Shown: piece after piece, positions 43,474 through 54,645 of the stretch
Layout: each line of letters begins with the position of its first letter
Numbering within the stretch: position 1 is the first letter of the stretch
Assembly (NCBI GenBank): GCA_947646735.1
Contig: CANTFK010000208.1
Location: 62,001 to 126,000 of the forward strand
From: Peronospora farinosa
Lineage: Eukaryota > Oomycota > Peronosporomycetes > Peronosporales > Peronosporaceae
Length of the DNA: 64,000 nucleotides
Direction: 5' to 3'
Notes under the pieces: model-generated
What the model was told of the DNA's origin: nothing
The model's input: only the letters and a program-made list of their open reading frames with translations
Database searches by the model: none
Program-made: the position numbers and the translations under genes

Positions 43474-43792
43474 TGTAATGGGTCTAACTATTACATAAGT
43501 AGTTATAGGATTAATACATAATTACATAAGTAGGCATAGGGCAGTATCCGATTAGCGGATACTGCGCGTCATTTTATTATTGGTTTATTATTGGGGTGCC
43601 AGACCCAATAATTAGCCAATAATAAATTGACTTCCATATTGAGTGGTTCCCATGAGCTAGGGAACATATTCGCACTTACTGCGAATTAAAACTAAAACAA
43701 AAATAAAACAGAGTTATATTTACGAGTTAATTGAGAGCGCTTCCTCAACGCCCTTATAGTGTAAGACGGTAACGGGTCCTTAGCCCGTTACG
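43474..43792 (+). repeat. E2 3' LTR
   Basis: 319 bp, ending GCCCGTTACG with a terminal A to G change. Followed by CCAGT, compared with TTAGT expected from the D coding sequence. Confidence 0.93.
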
Positions 43793-45784
43793 CCAGTCAA
43801 ATTCAGAGTTCATCTGCTGGGCTGAGAGCCTTTTGTGATTTATAACGATCGTGCGTGCGAATCAGTCGCCGCATCTCTCGCAGAGAATGTCCCGATGGCT
43901 GTCATTCTTTGCTGAATATAATTTCGAGGTGAAATATAAGCCAGGCAAGCAAAATTCTTTGGCTGATGCGTTGTCACGCAGACCTGACTATGAGCTTGCT
44001 CATGTTACGACGTTGTCGTTTTCTACAGTGATCTCATTCGATCGGCGTATGCTAAAGATGATCATTGTATAGCGTTACTACATGCTCTTGGCAGTGATGA
44101 GTTTAAAGACTCGAACATTATATTGTCGGCACGATTACGTGCGAGCCTCCATCGATATTCCATCGATGAGGGGCTGTTGTACTATCGTACAGATGTGGCG
44201 GATCCTCCTCGTATTGTGGTTCCTCATGACGAGGATCTAAGGTATCATACTCTCTATGAGGTACATGACACCGCCATCGGTGGTCATTTGGGTCATGAAA
44301 AGACCTATAGGCAGTATGCCAAAGTTATTAGTGGCCCAAATTATAGCACATATGTGCGTACGTGTGAAACATGTCAACGGGTGAAACCCTCACCCCATTC
44401 GGCAGCGCCGCTGGCTAGCTTGCCTATTCCCGCTGGGAGCTGGGAGTCCATTAGTTATGGATTTTGTATTTGGCCTACCGAAAGATTCGCATGGCAATAC
44501 AGGTATTGTGGTCTTTGTGGACCGCTTGAGTAAGATGGATCACTTAGCGGCTGTGTCAGACTTGATCGATGGTGTGGGTACAGCGGAGCTGTTCATCGAT
44601 CGATTGTTTCGCCAACATGGCTTGCCAGTGGAATTTTTTTCTGACCGTGATCCTCGTTTTACAAGTAAATTTTGGAAGTCTGTCTTTCAGGTGCTGGGCA
44701 CCCGTTTGGACATGTCCACAGCGGATCATCCGCAGACCGATGGTCAAACCGAACGCGTAAATCGCGTTGTTGAAGATATCCCCCGCATTGTCTGTGCTGA
44801 GACGCCTAAGCGTTGGAGCTATATGCTCCCTGTAGTTGAGTTTGCTCTCAATAATTCCGTGCACGCCTCGACCGGCTACACTCCGTTCTATGCTAATGGC
44901 CTCACACACCCACGCGCTCCGTTAACGCTACCACCGAGTGATTCAGGCCTTAATGGGGTAGAGGTTGCCGATCGGCTTGCTGATGTCAGCCCTAATACTG
45001 TTAAGAAACAGATAAATACGTTTTTTTTCGCAATGCGACTAAGGCCTTACGACATGTGCAAGATGCAATGGCTGATAGTCAAGATAAACAAAAGGAATAT
45101 GCAGATGCTAAAGGCAGAAGTTGTATTGATGATTATGAGGTCGGAGACCAAGTATCATTAAATGCTAGAAATCTACCTACCAATGTAGTATCTGCTGTCT
45201 TTAAGAAAAATCTGCGTCCGCGCTTTATCGGACCCTTTACGATCATTACCAAGAAAGGCATAGCGTATACGCTTAATTTGCCGCGCAAATTGCGTACACA
45301 TCCTGTGTTCTACGTCGGCATGCTGAAACCATATCGTGATCCGTCCCAAATAGACGCTAAGGCGCTCGCGCCGAGCCCATTTGCATTGTCGCGGGACGAA
45401 GCATCTGCGCCAACATGTCAAGCTGACCCTGCACTCGAGTTCGGCTTTCTTCCAGTGACTCAAGACGGGAGTTCATTGACTGCACATACTCACGGAGAGA
45501 ACGTACCTCTCGAAAAAGCTCGGCATGAGCTTGTGCTGATACACCGGTCTCCTCCGGCTTTGCTTGATGGACAGGGGAACCTTCAGCTCCATGTTGAACT
45601 TCTGTTGCAGAAACGTCGCCACCATGGTCAAAACCAGTATCTGGTGAAGTGGCGGGGATATCCCGAGTCATCGAACTCATGGGAGCTCGAGGTTACCCTT
45701 CGACAGGATTGCCCATACGCCGTGGACGTTTTTGGACGTCGTTTGAAGGGACAACCTGTTGACGATGACGCTTTTAACCAGTAG
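43793..45784 (+). pseudogene. Gypsy D pol, RNase H to chromodomain
   Basis: Directly after E2 the sequence encodes the continuation of RNase H (KFRVHLLG), then [20 protein letters not shown] (about 43859), a zinc-binding region (CETCQRVKP about 44366), integrase core ([26 protein letters not shown]), the C-terminal barrel (RPRFIGPF about 45215) and chromodomain (YLVKWRGYPESSNSWE about 45637). At least four frame changes. Confidence 0.85.
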
Positions 45785-46657
45785 TGGTGAAGGTAGGCCA
45801 GTTAGCGGCCTGGTCCTGTCGTGAACCCGCGGTAACAGGTGTAGCCGAAACATTATAAAGCTGGGTAGCAGACGCATATTGCGTTCATTGAGACTTTAAC
45901 TTTCCTCAAGCCTTCAGCTTAGCGTAATTGTAACGCATTTTTCGTTCGAGACGAAAATCTGTCACGTCAGCATTTGATCGTAGAGCCCACATGCTGCTTA
46001 AACGTCGCGCATAGTGCGACCAGCGGCTAAAAGCGGTAACTTTATCTTCCTCGGTTTCCCGCGCGAACAGAAGGATGGGGACACCCTTTATGGGGGGGAC
46101 TGGTGCACCACGTGCTTGTCTAGTGAGGCATGCCAAGTATTGGCTTTGCGTGGTATATATGGCTCCAAATAGCGTTGTCGAAGAGCCGTTCGCGTAGCGA
46201 CATCCTCGGGTGAAATGGCCTCAGGCCTAATGGCCCAGCCAGAAAGAAAATGTCAAGATGCCTCTTTTAGGCGTTCTTCTACCGTGGGAGGTCTGAACCT
46301 ATAATGTCAGTGGTCCTGAAGTCTTGCCATATTCTTCTTCCGGCGCTTGGCACCCAGTTCTTGGTCGATGGTCTGCTGCTGCTGCTCGTCGAGTGGGTTA
46401 GTAACCGTCACTGTTGACGATACATCAGGCGGGTCACGTAACGCTGTTAGCGCATCAGCAGCACCGCGTTCAGGAAACGGATTCGGTGCATGACTACTGT
46501 CATCTTCAACCGTAAGGGTGGTTAAAAAGGACCCATCGGGTCCCACAAAGACTGTGTAACTTTCGTAATCAACCGCTTCGTCAAGGCTGCCTTCAATAGG
46601 GTTCCGTAGAGTCTGTGACTCGTTGCCAGGAGGCGTCATGTTGTGTGCCGTGAACAA
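45357..46657 (-). pseudogene. Gypsy D antisense ORF remnants
   Basis: Three minus-strand open stretches between the 3' LTR and the chromodomain: 46657-46307 (with DEAVDYESYT, comparable to the VDY segment of A and F), 46136-45906 (Arg/Trp-rich, AFSRWSHYARR) and 45680-45357 (coiled coil, REVRSLREYVQSMNSRLESL). Order matches A and E; frames are broken. Confidence 0.45.
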
Positions 46658-46749
46658 GCCGTAAGGCGTAAATGTTCGCTAAAGCACTACCTCAAAGAGG
46701 AAAGATGTCGAATGACATTCTATGGGAACGTCAGTCTGGTGGGGGAGAG

Positions 46750-47392
46750 TGTAACAGGGTAACACGACGGTTGTAACATCATTCCGAAAGTTTACGGTTG
46801 AAGTTTCCCTTTATTGCATATAATGCATTCTTGATACTTCTCTTTAGAGATGTATTGAGTATGAGCGTTAAGATACGGTATTCGATAATACCGTTTCGGT
46901 AATACCGTATCTTATCGATTAGGATTCGATAATCGAGAACGCTGTACTAAGTACATCATACACAGATGTTTAGACGATACGTCGTCCAATAGCAAAGTCT
47001 GCATATTATAATTACTATTATAGTAATTCATCTAGTGTAGAGTACTTAGAGAAGGACTATTTATAAAAATCCTAATACATGAATAAAACTAGTTCTCATT
47101 TTTAATTGAAGATCGCAAGTCTCGCTGACTTGTTCTCTCGTGCACTTCGTGCGTTGGTTCTCTGAACCTTTAAGCTTCTAGCTTGTTCTTGCATTCTGTG
47201 CGCTGGTTCTATAAACCTTAAGCTTATTGCTTGTAGACTATAAGTATTTTTCCTCGTTCCTTAGAACAGGGTGACTTTAAGTCGTTAAATTATGTCCTTA
47301 GAACTAAGTGGCGTTTAGCCGTAAATTTATTTATTTCTATAGAACTAAGAGGTTTTCAGCCTAAAGTCTTCTTCTGGCTAAAGAGCTGTGCA
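46750..47392 (+). repeat. Gypsy D 3' LTR
   Basis: Starts TGTAACAGGGTAACACG; pairs with 24540-25177. The right end is set at GCTGTGCA by comparison with 52961-53596. Confidence 0.8.
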
Positions 47393-47397
47393 GCTCC

Positions 47398-47531
47398 GCA
47401 AATTCCAATGTGTAACATTCCCGCACAATTATTTCCCTTATAAATGACTTTAATCGTGCAGCTCCGCGACATGAATAAAGTCATTTTATAAGGGAAATAA
47501 TTGCGTTGGAATGTTACACATTGGAATTTGC
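47398..47531. repeat. 134-bp foldback element (MITE-like)
   Basis: Near-perfect inverted repeat: the left arm starts GCAAATTCCAATGTG at 47398 and the right arm ends with its complement at 47531; arms are about 55 bp, loop about 23 nt. GTGCAGCTCCGC occurs both just before the left arm and in the loop. No coding capacity. It sits at the D/Copia G junction. Confidence 0.75.
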
Positions 47532-47589
47532 AAACACGAGTAAAGAGCTTGGTGGTGGAGCCAAAATTGTGAGTCAAAGTGTATGGCAT

Positions 47590-48480
47590 GCGTAATTATG
47601 ACATCTGCCTATGAAGGCAATGATAAACTCGACAAGTGTGTAGATGTTTTAAAATGCAAAACTCGTCTGCTTTTATTGATGGTCAACACGAGATATGCGA
47701 AAAATGTGTGAATGGGATGTCGTCAGTAAAGCCGTTTCAAAATCAAGTTACGGCGAAGTGAAAACTACTTCACTGCTTCAAGTTGTTCTTGGCGAAGTAA
47801 TGGGTCCAATGGAAACCAAGTCGCAACAAGGAGCAAGGCTTGTGGTAACGTTTCTGGATGATCATATATTCACGCTATATGGTCGCATACTGCTTCACAA
47901 ACAAGTCCGACGTGGTTGTTAAGTTTATAGAATACAAGTCGATGATGGAAAATCTATTTAATACCAAGATAGAGTGTATTTGCACCGATAATAGTGGCGA
48001 GTACATTATCAAGAGATTTGCAGAACTGTGTCGGAAGGCTGGAATAATGCACCAAGCAATAGTGCCATATTAGCTGCAGAAAAATGGGTTTGCTAAACGA
48101 ATGAGTCCGACACTAACGGAACGGGCAAGATCGATGTTGAATTATATGCGCGTGTAGACAAAGTGGTGAGCTGAAACCACCATTCATGAAACCATGAATA
48201 CTAACTAACCATGCTACCTGCGCTTCTTGGCCGACCAAGAGCCCCATCGAAGTGTGTTTTAAAAATAAGCCAGACCTATCGCACATGCGAATTTTCGGCT
48301 CTAAAGATAACACTTACATTGACAAAACAGAGCGACACAAATTGGACAAAACATTTCGATGCGTGATTTTAGGATACTCACATAAAGCAAAGGGATACCG
48401 AGTATGGAATGTTAATTTAAAAAACCTAGTGATTACGTGATCGGTGACTTTTTAAAAATTACCAGATTCCACGTATGAGC
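47590..48480 (+). pseudogene. Copia G integrase region
   Basis: Fragments with Copia integrase signatures: HEICEKCVNG (about 47683), VMGPMETKSQ (about 47795), LVVTFLDD, CICTDNSGEY (second catalytic acid, about 47980) and MRIFGSKDNTYIDKTERHKL (about 48287). Frames change repeatedly. Confidence 0.8.
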
Positions 48481-48959
48481 AAGTTGTTGATGACATACCT
48501 GTCACAGCATGTATGCACAATGATGATGATGACGATGCAGCCATAATGCAATTACCACTTCCTTTGACTTCAAGTGAAGTAGAACCGATGATTATAAATC
48601 AGACTGGCAACGATTAAATTACTAACCTCCTAGTATATTTGAGCCCTTGAACCTGCGCTAAGATTTTATGCATGCGTCTGATCCTGCTTTCTATATTAGT
48701 AATGTTTACATGGTACCAATCGATCTGGATGTGGATACGAGCCGATACATTGTGCGCAGGAGGGGCAAGAATAATCTCGATGAATGCCCGTTAATGCAAT
48801 CATCTCAGTTTAGCGGGTAAAATGCCCCGCTTGCTTTTCCCCCATTGACTCAAGGCTCTCAAGCTTTGGTATATCTAATGCCATTGTTTCGACGCGCAGA
48901 AACTACCAAGTCGAGCGTGCGTCTATAAGAAATTGCATTGTAAACGAGCAAGCTAATGC
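48481..48959 (+). pseudogene. Copia G integrase-RT linker, degraded
   Basis: No continuous frame; lies between recognisable integrase and RT, so it is the decayed linker of the same element. Confidence 0.5.
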
Positions 48960-49199
48960 AGCACTCGAAGCTCCATCAACATACCAAGATGCAACGGCGT
49001 CTCCTCAATCTAATATGTTGTGTGATGCAATCAAGACCGAGTTTGAGGCACTCAATGGAAAGAAGACATGAAAAAATCTTAGATAAATCTCAAAATAAAA
49101 AGGTGATCGGATCCGAGTGGGTGTTCGCCATAAAGCGAAATGAAGATGGAGAAATTGAGCGTTTTAAGGCGCGACTTGTAGCGCTGAGTTATCGACAAA
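48960..49199 (+). pseudogene. Copia G RT, N-terminal part
   Basis: Contains VIGSEWVFAIKRNEDGEIER, a hallmark of Copia RT starts (about 49103). It is cut at 49199 by solo LTR B; the frame resumes after the second target copy at 49821. Confidence 0.85.
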
Positions 49200-49815
49200 T
49201 GTAACAGGGTATCTAGTTACACGTAAACATTAAGTAATATACTTAATGTTTGGTCTAAAAGTATCCATGATTACTTTTGACCTGTCACTTGGGTGCGATA
49301 CACAAATGTGATCCACCCTCGTGAATGTGATATCCATTTATGGATTCACATGAGAAGGGATGACGCTAGTTGAAGCTAGGCATCGCGACGTCTCAGAAGG
49401 ACGTCAGTTGCGATCTTAAATCTAGATTTAAGATCATGCGACAGGATACGCTTCTAAAGAGTCGCGTATCCGATCTATATATCTCTCTCTATATATATAT
49501 ATATAGCCAATCAGTAAGTAGTTAAGTATATATTTAATTATAATTAATTAAATATAGCTCAGTCTTGAATTTACTTAAACAAACGCACCACGCACGAGAA
49601 GCTGAAAAGCTTCTGCGTGACGTCGGTGCCTTCTTGTTAAGAAGTTCGTTGCACTCTCGCTTAAGCGAGAGGCAACTGGTGGTACGACTGCTTAAGCAGT
49701 CGACTAACCCCAACCACCCTCGCACGCGAAGGTAAGACGGTGTAACCGCTTCCTCGCTTGTGCATAAGGTGTGTGCTCGTAGTACGAGGCAACTTCGTAG
49801 AAGTGCCCGTCTACA
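49200..49815 (+). repeat. Solo LTR, family B
   Basis: 616 bp, TGTAACAGGG...CCCGTCTACA, flanked by ACAAA (49195-49199 and 49816-49820). Inserted in Copia G RT. It contains a TA/CT dinucleotide tract at about 49476-49503. Confidence 0.95.
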
Positions 49816-49820
49816 ACAAA

Positions 49821-51140
49821 CCTATGGAGTTAACTATTACGATACGTACTCTCCGGTCGCGAACATGAATTCGATTCGTGTTTTCCGGCAATGTGATGTC
49901 ATTATGGTACGGCTATAAAACAATATGACGTTGATACTGCTTTCATTAATTGTGTTTCGGAAGAAGATGTGTATAGTCAAACGCCCTAAGGTGTTGGCAT
50001 GCAACAAAATCGAGTTCTGAAACTATATTGTAGCCTGTACGGACCGAACAATCCGCTGCAACGTGATATAAGACGATCTCAAGTGTTTTTAGAAATATGG
50101 GTTTTTTGGCATGTGTTTCGGATCTGTGCGTCTTTGTTCGTCAGGATGACAATTTATCATGAGTTTACGTGACTTTGTATGTCGACGACGTGCTTATTGG
50201 AGGTGCATCGGGTGAATCAATCAGAAAGGTCGAAGATAAATTGACGAGCCATTTTTGACTTATGATTCTAATAAAAGTGTGGTTTATTTCCGGAATAGAA
50301 GCTGAATATGATATGAACATGAGACAACACAAGATCAGTCAAAGCGCATGTATTGCCAGAATGGTTGAGAAATGTAAATAAGTTAATATTAAACCGGTAT
50401 ACAACCGAGTATGGAAGGCCAAAACATGGTCAAATGTGAAGAGAGGGATTCAAAAACGGAAAATTGTCCGTATAGATCTCTGGTGGGATCACTTCTATAT
50501 GTGGAGACTCGAACAAGACCGGATATTGCGTTTGCAGTGTGTCAACTAAGTGAACATTTGAAAGAACCAAGTGAAGAGTACTGGAATGCTTTTATTCGCG
50601 TGCTGCGGGACCTTTAGTCAACTGCAACAAACGGAATATGCTCTCGAGGCAGGTCAGGTGAACTGAAGCTGAATTCATTCAGTTATGCTGACTAGTGGAG
50701 TAAGAAGGATAATCGACGTTCTAAATCAGGAGTGATGGTGATGATCTACAATTCTTCAGTTATTTTTAGAGCCAAATTACAGATAAGTGTATCTTTAAGC
50801 AATGTATGAAGCTGAATATGTGGAGCTTCATTGTGCATTCAAGATGTACTATCGACAAAAGATTTATTGTTGGAGATGAAGATCAAGATTGACAATCCAG
50901 TTATTGTGCACGAAGACAACCAGAGTGCTATCGCGGAAAATGAAGAATACCAAAGTCGTACAAAGCATACTGACATACGATATCATTTTGTCCGTGATCA
51001 AGTCAAGACCATGGTCAATCAGCTAAAGTATATAAGTACCAAGCTCGCCAATTTTCTGACGATGACAATCTCGACGAAGAAGTTTCAATATCTTGTAGCG
51101 GAACAAAACATTGAAGTTTTGTCGAGGAGGAGTGTTTAAG
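49821..51140 (+). pseudogene. Copia G RT C-terminal part and RNase H
   Basis: RT continues with TYSPVANM (about 49840) and YVDDVLIGG (catalytic, about 50175), then SLVGSLLYVETRTRPDIAFAV-type sequence (about 50477) and RNase H with HEDNQSAIAENEEYQSRTKH (about 50920) and DIRYHFVRDQV. Several stops and indels. Confidence 0.85.
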
Positions 51141-51173
51141 ACAAAAGCTCAGCGGATGCTCAAGCAGTGTGCT

Positions 51174-51590
51174 AATGTGACCAAAACGGTTTAGAGTGGA
51201 CGACACCTCTGGCAAATGTTGAGGGCTCAGAAATAAAAGCCTACAGAAAAACTTTCTAGATTGCATTTTCCAAGCATAAATTGATTGGCTAGAAATATTT
51301 GTAAGGTTATTTCAAAAGAGTTAATATACTATTCCACTTGTTTCCTCGTTCACAATTACCCCTTTATAACTGAATGAAAAATAACCTTGACTTCTTTCCA
51401 TTTGTCTAAATAGATGTCTTAATTTCAAGTCGATCAACACTAAAGTCATTGATAACAATGCTACAGATGGTTTTTTCCCGTCAAATCGACATGTGCAGAG
51501 CTGTGTTGAAGTCCCTGAACGAAGAGAATTAATCAAATACATTTTTATCTATGTGCATCTTCTCTACCGTAAGTCGCCGACTCGATCGCC
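51174..51590 (+). repeat. Copia G 3' LTR
   Basis: Begins TGTGACCAAAACGG after RNase H. Partial matches at 3286-3503 (minus), 23400-23470 and 2885-2975. The 3' limit is approximate. Confidence 0.6.
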
Positions 51591-51879
51591 AAGCGCTAAT
51601 CCCGGTCTCACGAAGCGAGCTTATCAAGAACTTGAATTGATCGGCCCCGTCCAGGTGCGTCAGCGGTCGATCGGGACAGATTGGTGTGGTGCCCGGCGCT
51701 TGTTGCGATCATCGAGCCTTTGTCTATACCTCGGACTGGATAACCGATTCCGCGCGCTCTTTTCGGAGTGTTCCCAGAACGCCCGACATCTCGAGTCAGC
51801 ATATTGAGCCAGCGAGGCATAGAATGACGAGGTCCTGGTGGAACCACTCCCGACATCTTACCAGTCCTTAGTGTTAGAT
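51591..51879. other. No feature recognised
   Basis: GC-richer stretch without convincing coding frame or repeat in the window. Confidence 0.4.
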
Positions 51880-52498
51880 ATAGACGGTCTGTTAATACTA
51901 TCGTTTACACCTTAACTATAAATACAGTAGATAAACTTTGTTTAAAAATGATACTACCTCAGAAAATAACATGTCTAAGCTGCTATAAAGTTTAGTTTTG
52001 AAAATATCCATACAGTAGGTGTAGAAATTGCTTAGCTGATAGCCACCGTTAGCTGATATGACCTTTTTTTGAGGTTATCAGTTTATCCAGGTTCCACTGT
52101 ATTGAGTAGGCCTCAGTGTGACACTCTAAACTGCACAACGAAATAAACTAATTAACACCCATCATCTTTTTGTGCTTATGATAAAAAGCATATATCCTGG
52201 TCAGGTTAGAGAGGGCGCTATAAAATACGCCCTCCCAAACGATATTAGCTAGCAAGATGCTCGCTCAAGCTTTTAATGGATGCTTCCGCGGCATCCGTCA
52301 GTTTTAGGCGGGCTCTCTCTCTCCACACCTCTCTCTTGCCGCTCTTACCCCCCGTCCCCAGCCGCCCCGATGTACGCCGCCACGCCCAGGCATCTCCGCT
52401 TAGGGTACGCTCGGGTAATCTCTTGTTTCCGGTGCAAGCAACAAGAGCATATCTCATTGAGACCTGTTGACAAGATTAACATCCAAGATGTCGCATAG
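51880..52498 (+). repeat. R1 repeat, copy 3 (left part)
   Basis: Diverged copy of 2985-3285 plus 3504-3760, with the same possible pogo-like terminus (minus strand from about 52099). It lacks the LTR insertion seen in copy 2. Interrupted at 52498 by LTR A. Confidence 0.6.
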
Positions 52499-52955
52499 TG
52501 TAATGGGGAACCCTCCGACTATACTGAATACAGTATAGTCTACTTTCACTGATTACATGAAAGCAGGTGCCTCAGAACCTCACGTACACGTGAGCAGAGG
52601 AAGCTTATCAACTGAACAAACGCTTAGTTGAGAGGGAAAAGGAAAACTGTATTTAATATAGTTATCTATCTAATAAAACTAATCTGTTATAACCTATGTT
52701 AACTATATTAAACTACAACTATGTATGTTGACAACTTGCCCTCCACTCATTGCGCACGTCCATCGGTCATTGGTCAGCGCGTTGGTTGATATAATGGCCC
52801 ATATCAACCAATGAGAGGGCATCTCCAACTTCAAGAAGATCTAGGGACAATATTATGAGAAAAGATAATATTATCAAATATTATTAGTTATAATAATATT
52901 TTTACTGACACTTCATATAAGTGTCAATATTATGTAACGGGCTCACCCCGTTACA
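52499..52955 (-). repeat. Solo LTR, Gypsy A family
   Basis: 457 bp, minus-strand copy of LTR A, with several substitutions. Flanks CATAG (52494-52498) and CTTAG (52956-52960) differ at one base, consistent with an old 5-bp target duplication. Confidence 0.88.
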
Positions 52956-52960
52956 CTTAG

Positions 52961-53596
52961 CTACACAGCTCTTTAGTCAGAGGAAGAATTTTTACGATGA
53001 AAGTCTGTAAGTGTTATAGAACTAATAAAGAGTTGATTGCTTTTGCCACTTATTTCTAAAGATCTTATTATACAACTTTAAAGTCTTCCTGTTCTAAGGA
53101 ACTAGGAGAGAGACTTTTAGTCTGCAAGCAATAAGCTTAAGGTTCAGAACCATCGCACAGAGTGCAAGAACAAGCTAGAAGCTTAAAGGTTCAGAGAACC
53201 TACGCAAGAATTGCACCAGAGAGCAAGTCTTATCGAGACTTGTGATCGATAACTCAAAATGAGAACTATCTTTATTTATGCATTAGTATTTTGTGAATAA
53301 TCCTACTCTAAGTACCCTACACTAGGTTAATTACTATTATAATTATTATAACATGCACATCGCTCGTATCTTGATACGGAATTGTCCAATCATCAGTGTA
53401 TGTTGTACTTAGTACTACTGTATCAGATATGAAACTGATACCGGTAATATAATGCATTACTGATACCTTATATTATCATTCATTTCTATAACCCTTTTCA
53501 AAAGTATCGGTAGTAATAATACAGTATATGCAATATAAAATTTCAATCGTAATTTGCTTTATGTATGAAGTAACAACCGTCGCGTAGCCTGTTACA
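52961..53596 (-). repeat. Solo LTR, Gypsy D family
   Basis: Diverged minus-strand copy of the D LTR, starting on the minus strand TGTAACAGGCTACGCGACGG at 53596. No internal sequence. Lies directly beside solo LTR A. Confidence 0.75.
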
Positions 53597-53960
53597 CAAA
53601 GGACTCAAGCAAGAAACCTACCGCTGGCCTCCGCCGTAGACTGGCCCTAGATCCGCACCTCCTTCGCCTGTGTGCACAGGATCGTCCAGCCTGAGTGACT
53701 GTCAGCGCACCGCTTACTGGACCCTGGCGAGAATAGAGAGAATTGTAGAGAGTGAGGAGTAATGCGGAAATTGAGTTGCTTTGGTGGCAAGACGACGTGC
53801 GTAACGCGTTTACATACATATATAAAGGTCTAAATAAAAATATTATTACAACTAATAACACTCGATAATATTATCGTTTCTTGTAGGGTTAATTGCTGGT
53901 GCCTTTTAATTGGCTGATAAAGTCCATGATATCAATAAACGCGCTGACCTATAATTTCGC
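53597..53960 (+). repeat. R1 repeat, copy 3 (right part) and LTR C start
   Basis: Matches 3800-4006 and continues into an LTR C-like stretch (53812-53960) that has only about two ATAC units. More diverged than copies 1 and 2. Confidence 0.65.
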
Positions 53961-54645
53961 TCAGGATGGATATCTCGGTACTTGTATGGACAAACAAATT
54001 TACATGGTCATCGTTGATCTTTCCAGAGGCTTTGGCTTGCCTGAACTATTAAGTGGGAGCGTGGTATTTACAATACCACCTGCACTCGCCCGGCAGTAGG
54101 TATAACTACATCACTGCATTTTTTCGAAAAGAATATTAGGCTCATTCAAAGAAACAACATGGACCACAGGGTAAATGCCAATCTTCGATATATTATCTAA
54201 TCGTAAGTGGTCCTCCTTGGGCTGTTTTTCCACATATGCAAAATGTCAACAATTAGAACGCTCGGCTCGTACCAGATTCAATACTGGCGATCGTCCTAAT
54301 TTGCCGTCTTCTCGAGCTTCTCCGGGAACATTCCGGCAAGTTTGGTCAGTTTATACCTTTGACGAAACAAATTGTAAAACTCCTCCATGTGGCACTTCCT
54401 GAATTCATGAATCTCTCTACAACCTCGTCACACAAACAGGCAGCGATCAGACGGATGACTCTACTTTCTACAGCGGTCGCAGGTCAATCACTTCCAACAG
54501 TTCAAATCTCCATGTCTCTTAGACCCACAATAAGCTAATCCCGAATTTGGGACCGATGACAAAGTACGAGGTCCCTGGTCAACTGCCTGTGGATGTTGGT
54601 CGACCTCTTTGGTAGTTAAATTTTTGAGAATCTCACACTTAGTTC
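53961..54645. other. No feature recognised
   Basis: Short frames only (for example 54175-54402) with no family resemblance I can name. Confidence 0.4.

Larger units (their letters stand above)
36061..43792 (+). mobile_element. Gypsy element E2, complete with open gag-pol
   Basis: 7.7-kb chromodomain Gypsy element with 319-bp LTRs (36061-36379, 43474-43792), primer site at 36382, one uninterrupted gag-pol frame, an intact antisense ORF, and a G-rich tract (43463-43469) before the 3' LTR. The two LTRs differ at about eight sites. It is the only copy in the window that looks coding-competent. Confidence 0.95.
24540..47392 (+). mobile_element. Ty3/Gypsy element D, split by E1 and E2, with an inverted middle
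   Basis: Outer parts read on the plus strand: LTR 24540-25177, gag/protease 25262-26804, RNase H to chromodomain 43793-45784, LTR 46750-47392. The middle (34505-36060, linker and RT) reads on the minus strand. The two LTRs are about 98% alike by eye, yet coding parts are heavily degraded, and most of gag is missing. I did not find a clean target duplication. Confidence 0.8.
23400..51590 (+). mobile_element. Copia element G, decayed and split by Gypsy D and LTR B
   Basis: Its pieces are a partial 5' LTR (about 23400-23475), gag (23476-24539), integrase and RT start (about 47590-49199), RT and RNase H (about 49821-51140) and a 3' LTR (about 51174-51590). Gypsy D separates the first two groups. 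Both ends share the LTR segment around TTTCCTCGTTCACAATTACCCCT (23420, 51340). Confidence 0.75.

Noticed and set aside
26805..43792. The E1/E2 palindrome as a pure assembly artefact
   Set aside because: The arms differ at many sites (zinc-knuckle deletion, nonsense codons, amino-acid changes), and the exchanged target duplications fit a biological inversion; still worth a long-read check.
51608..51871. Overlapping open frames on both strands at 51.6-51.9 kb
   Set aside because: No motif, no relation between copies, and typical of GC-rich non-coding sequence.
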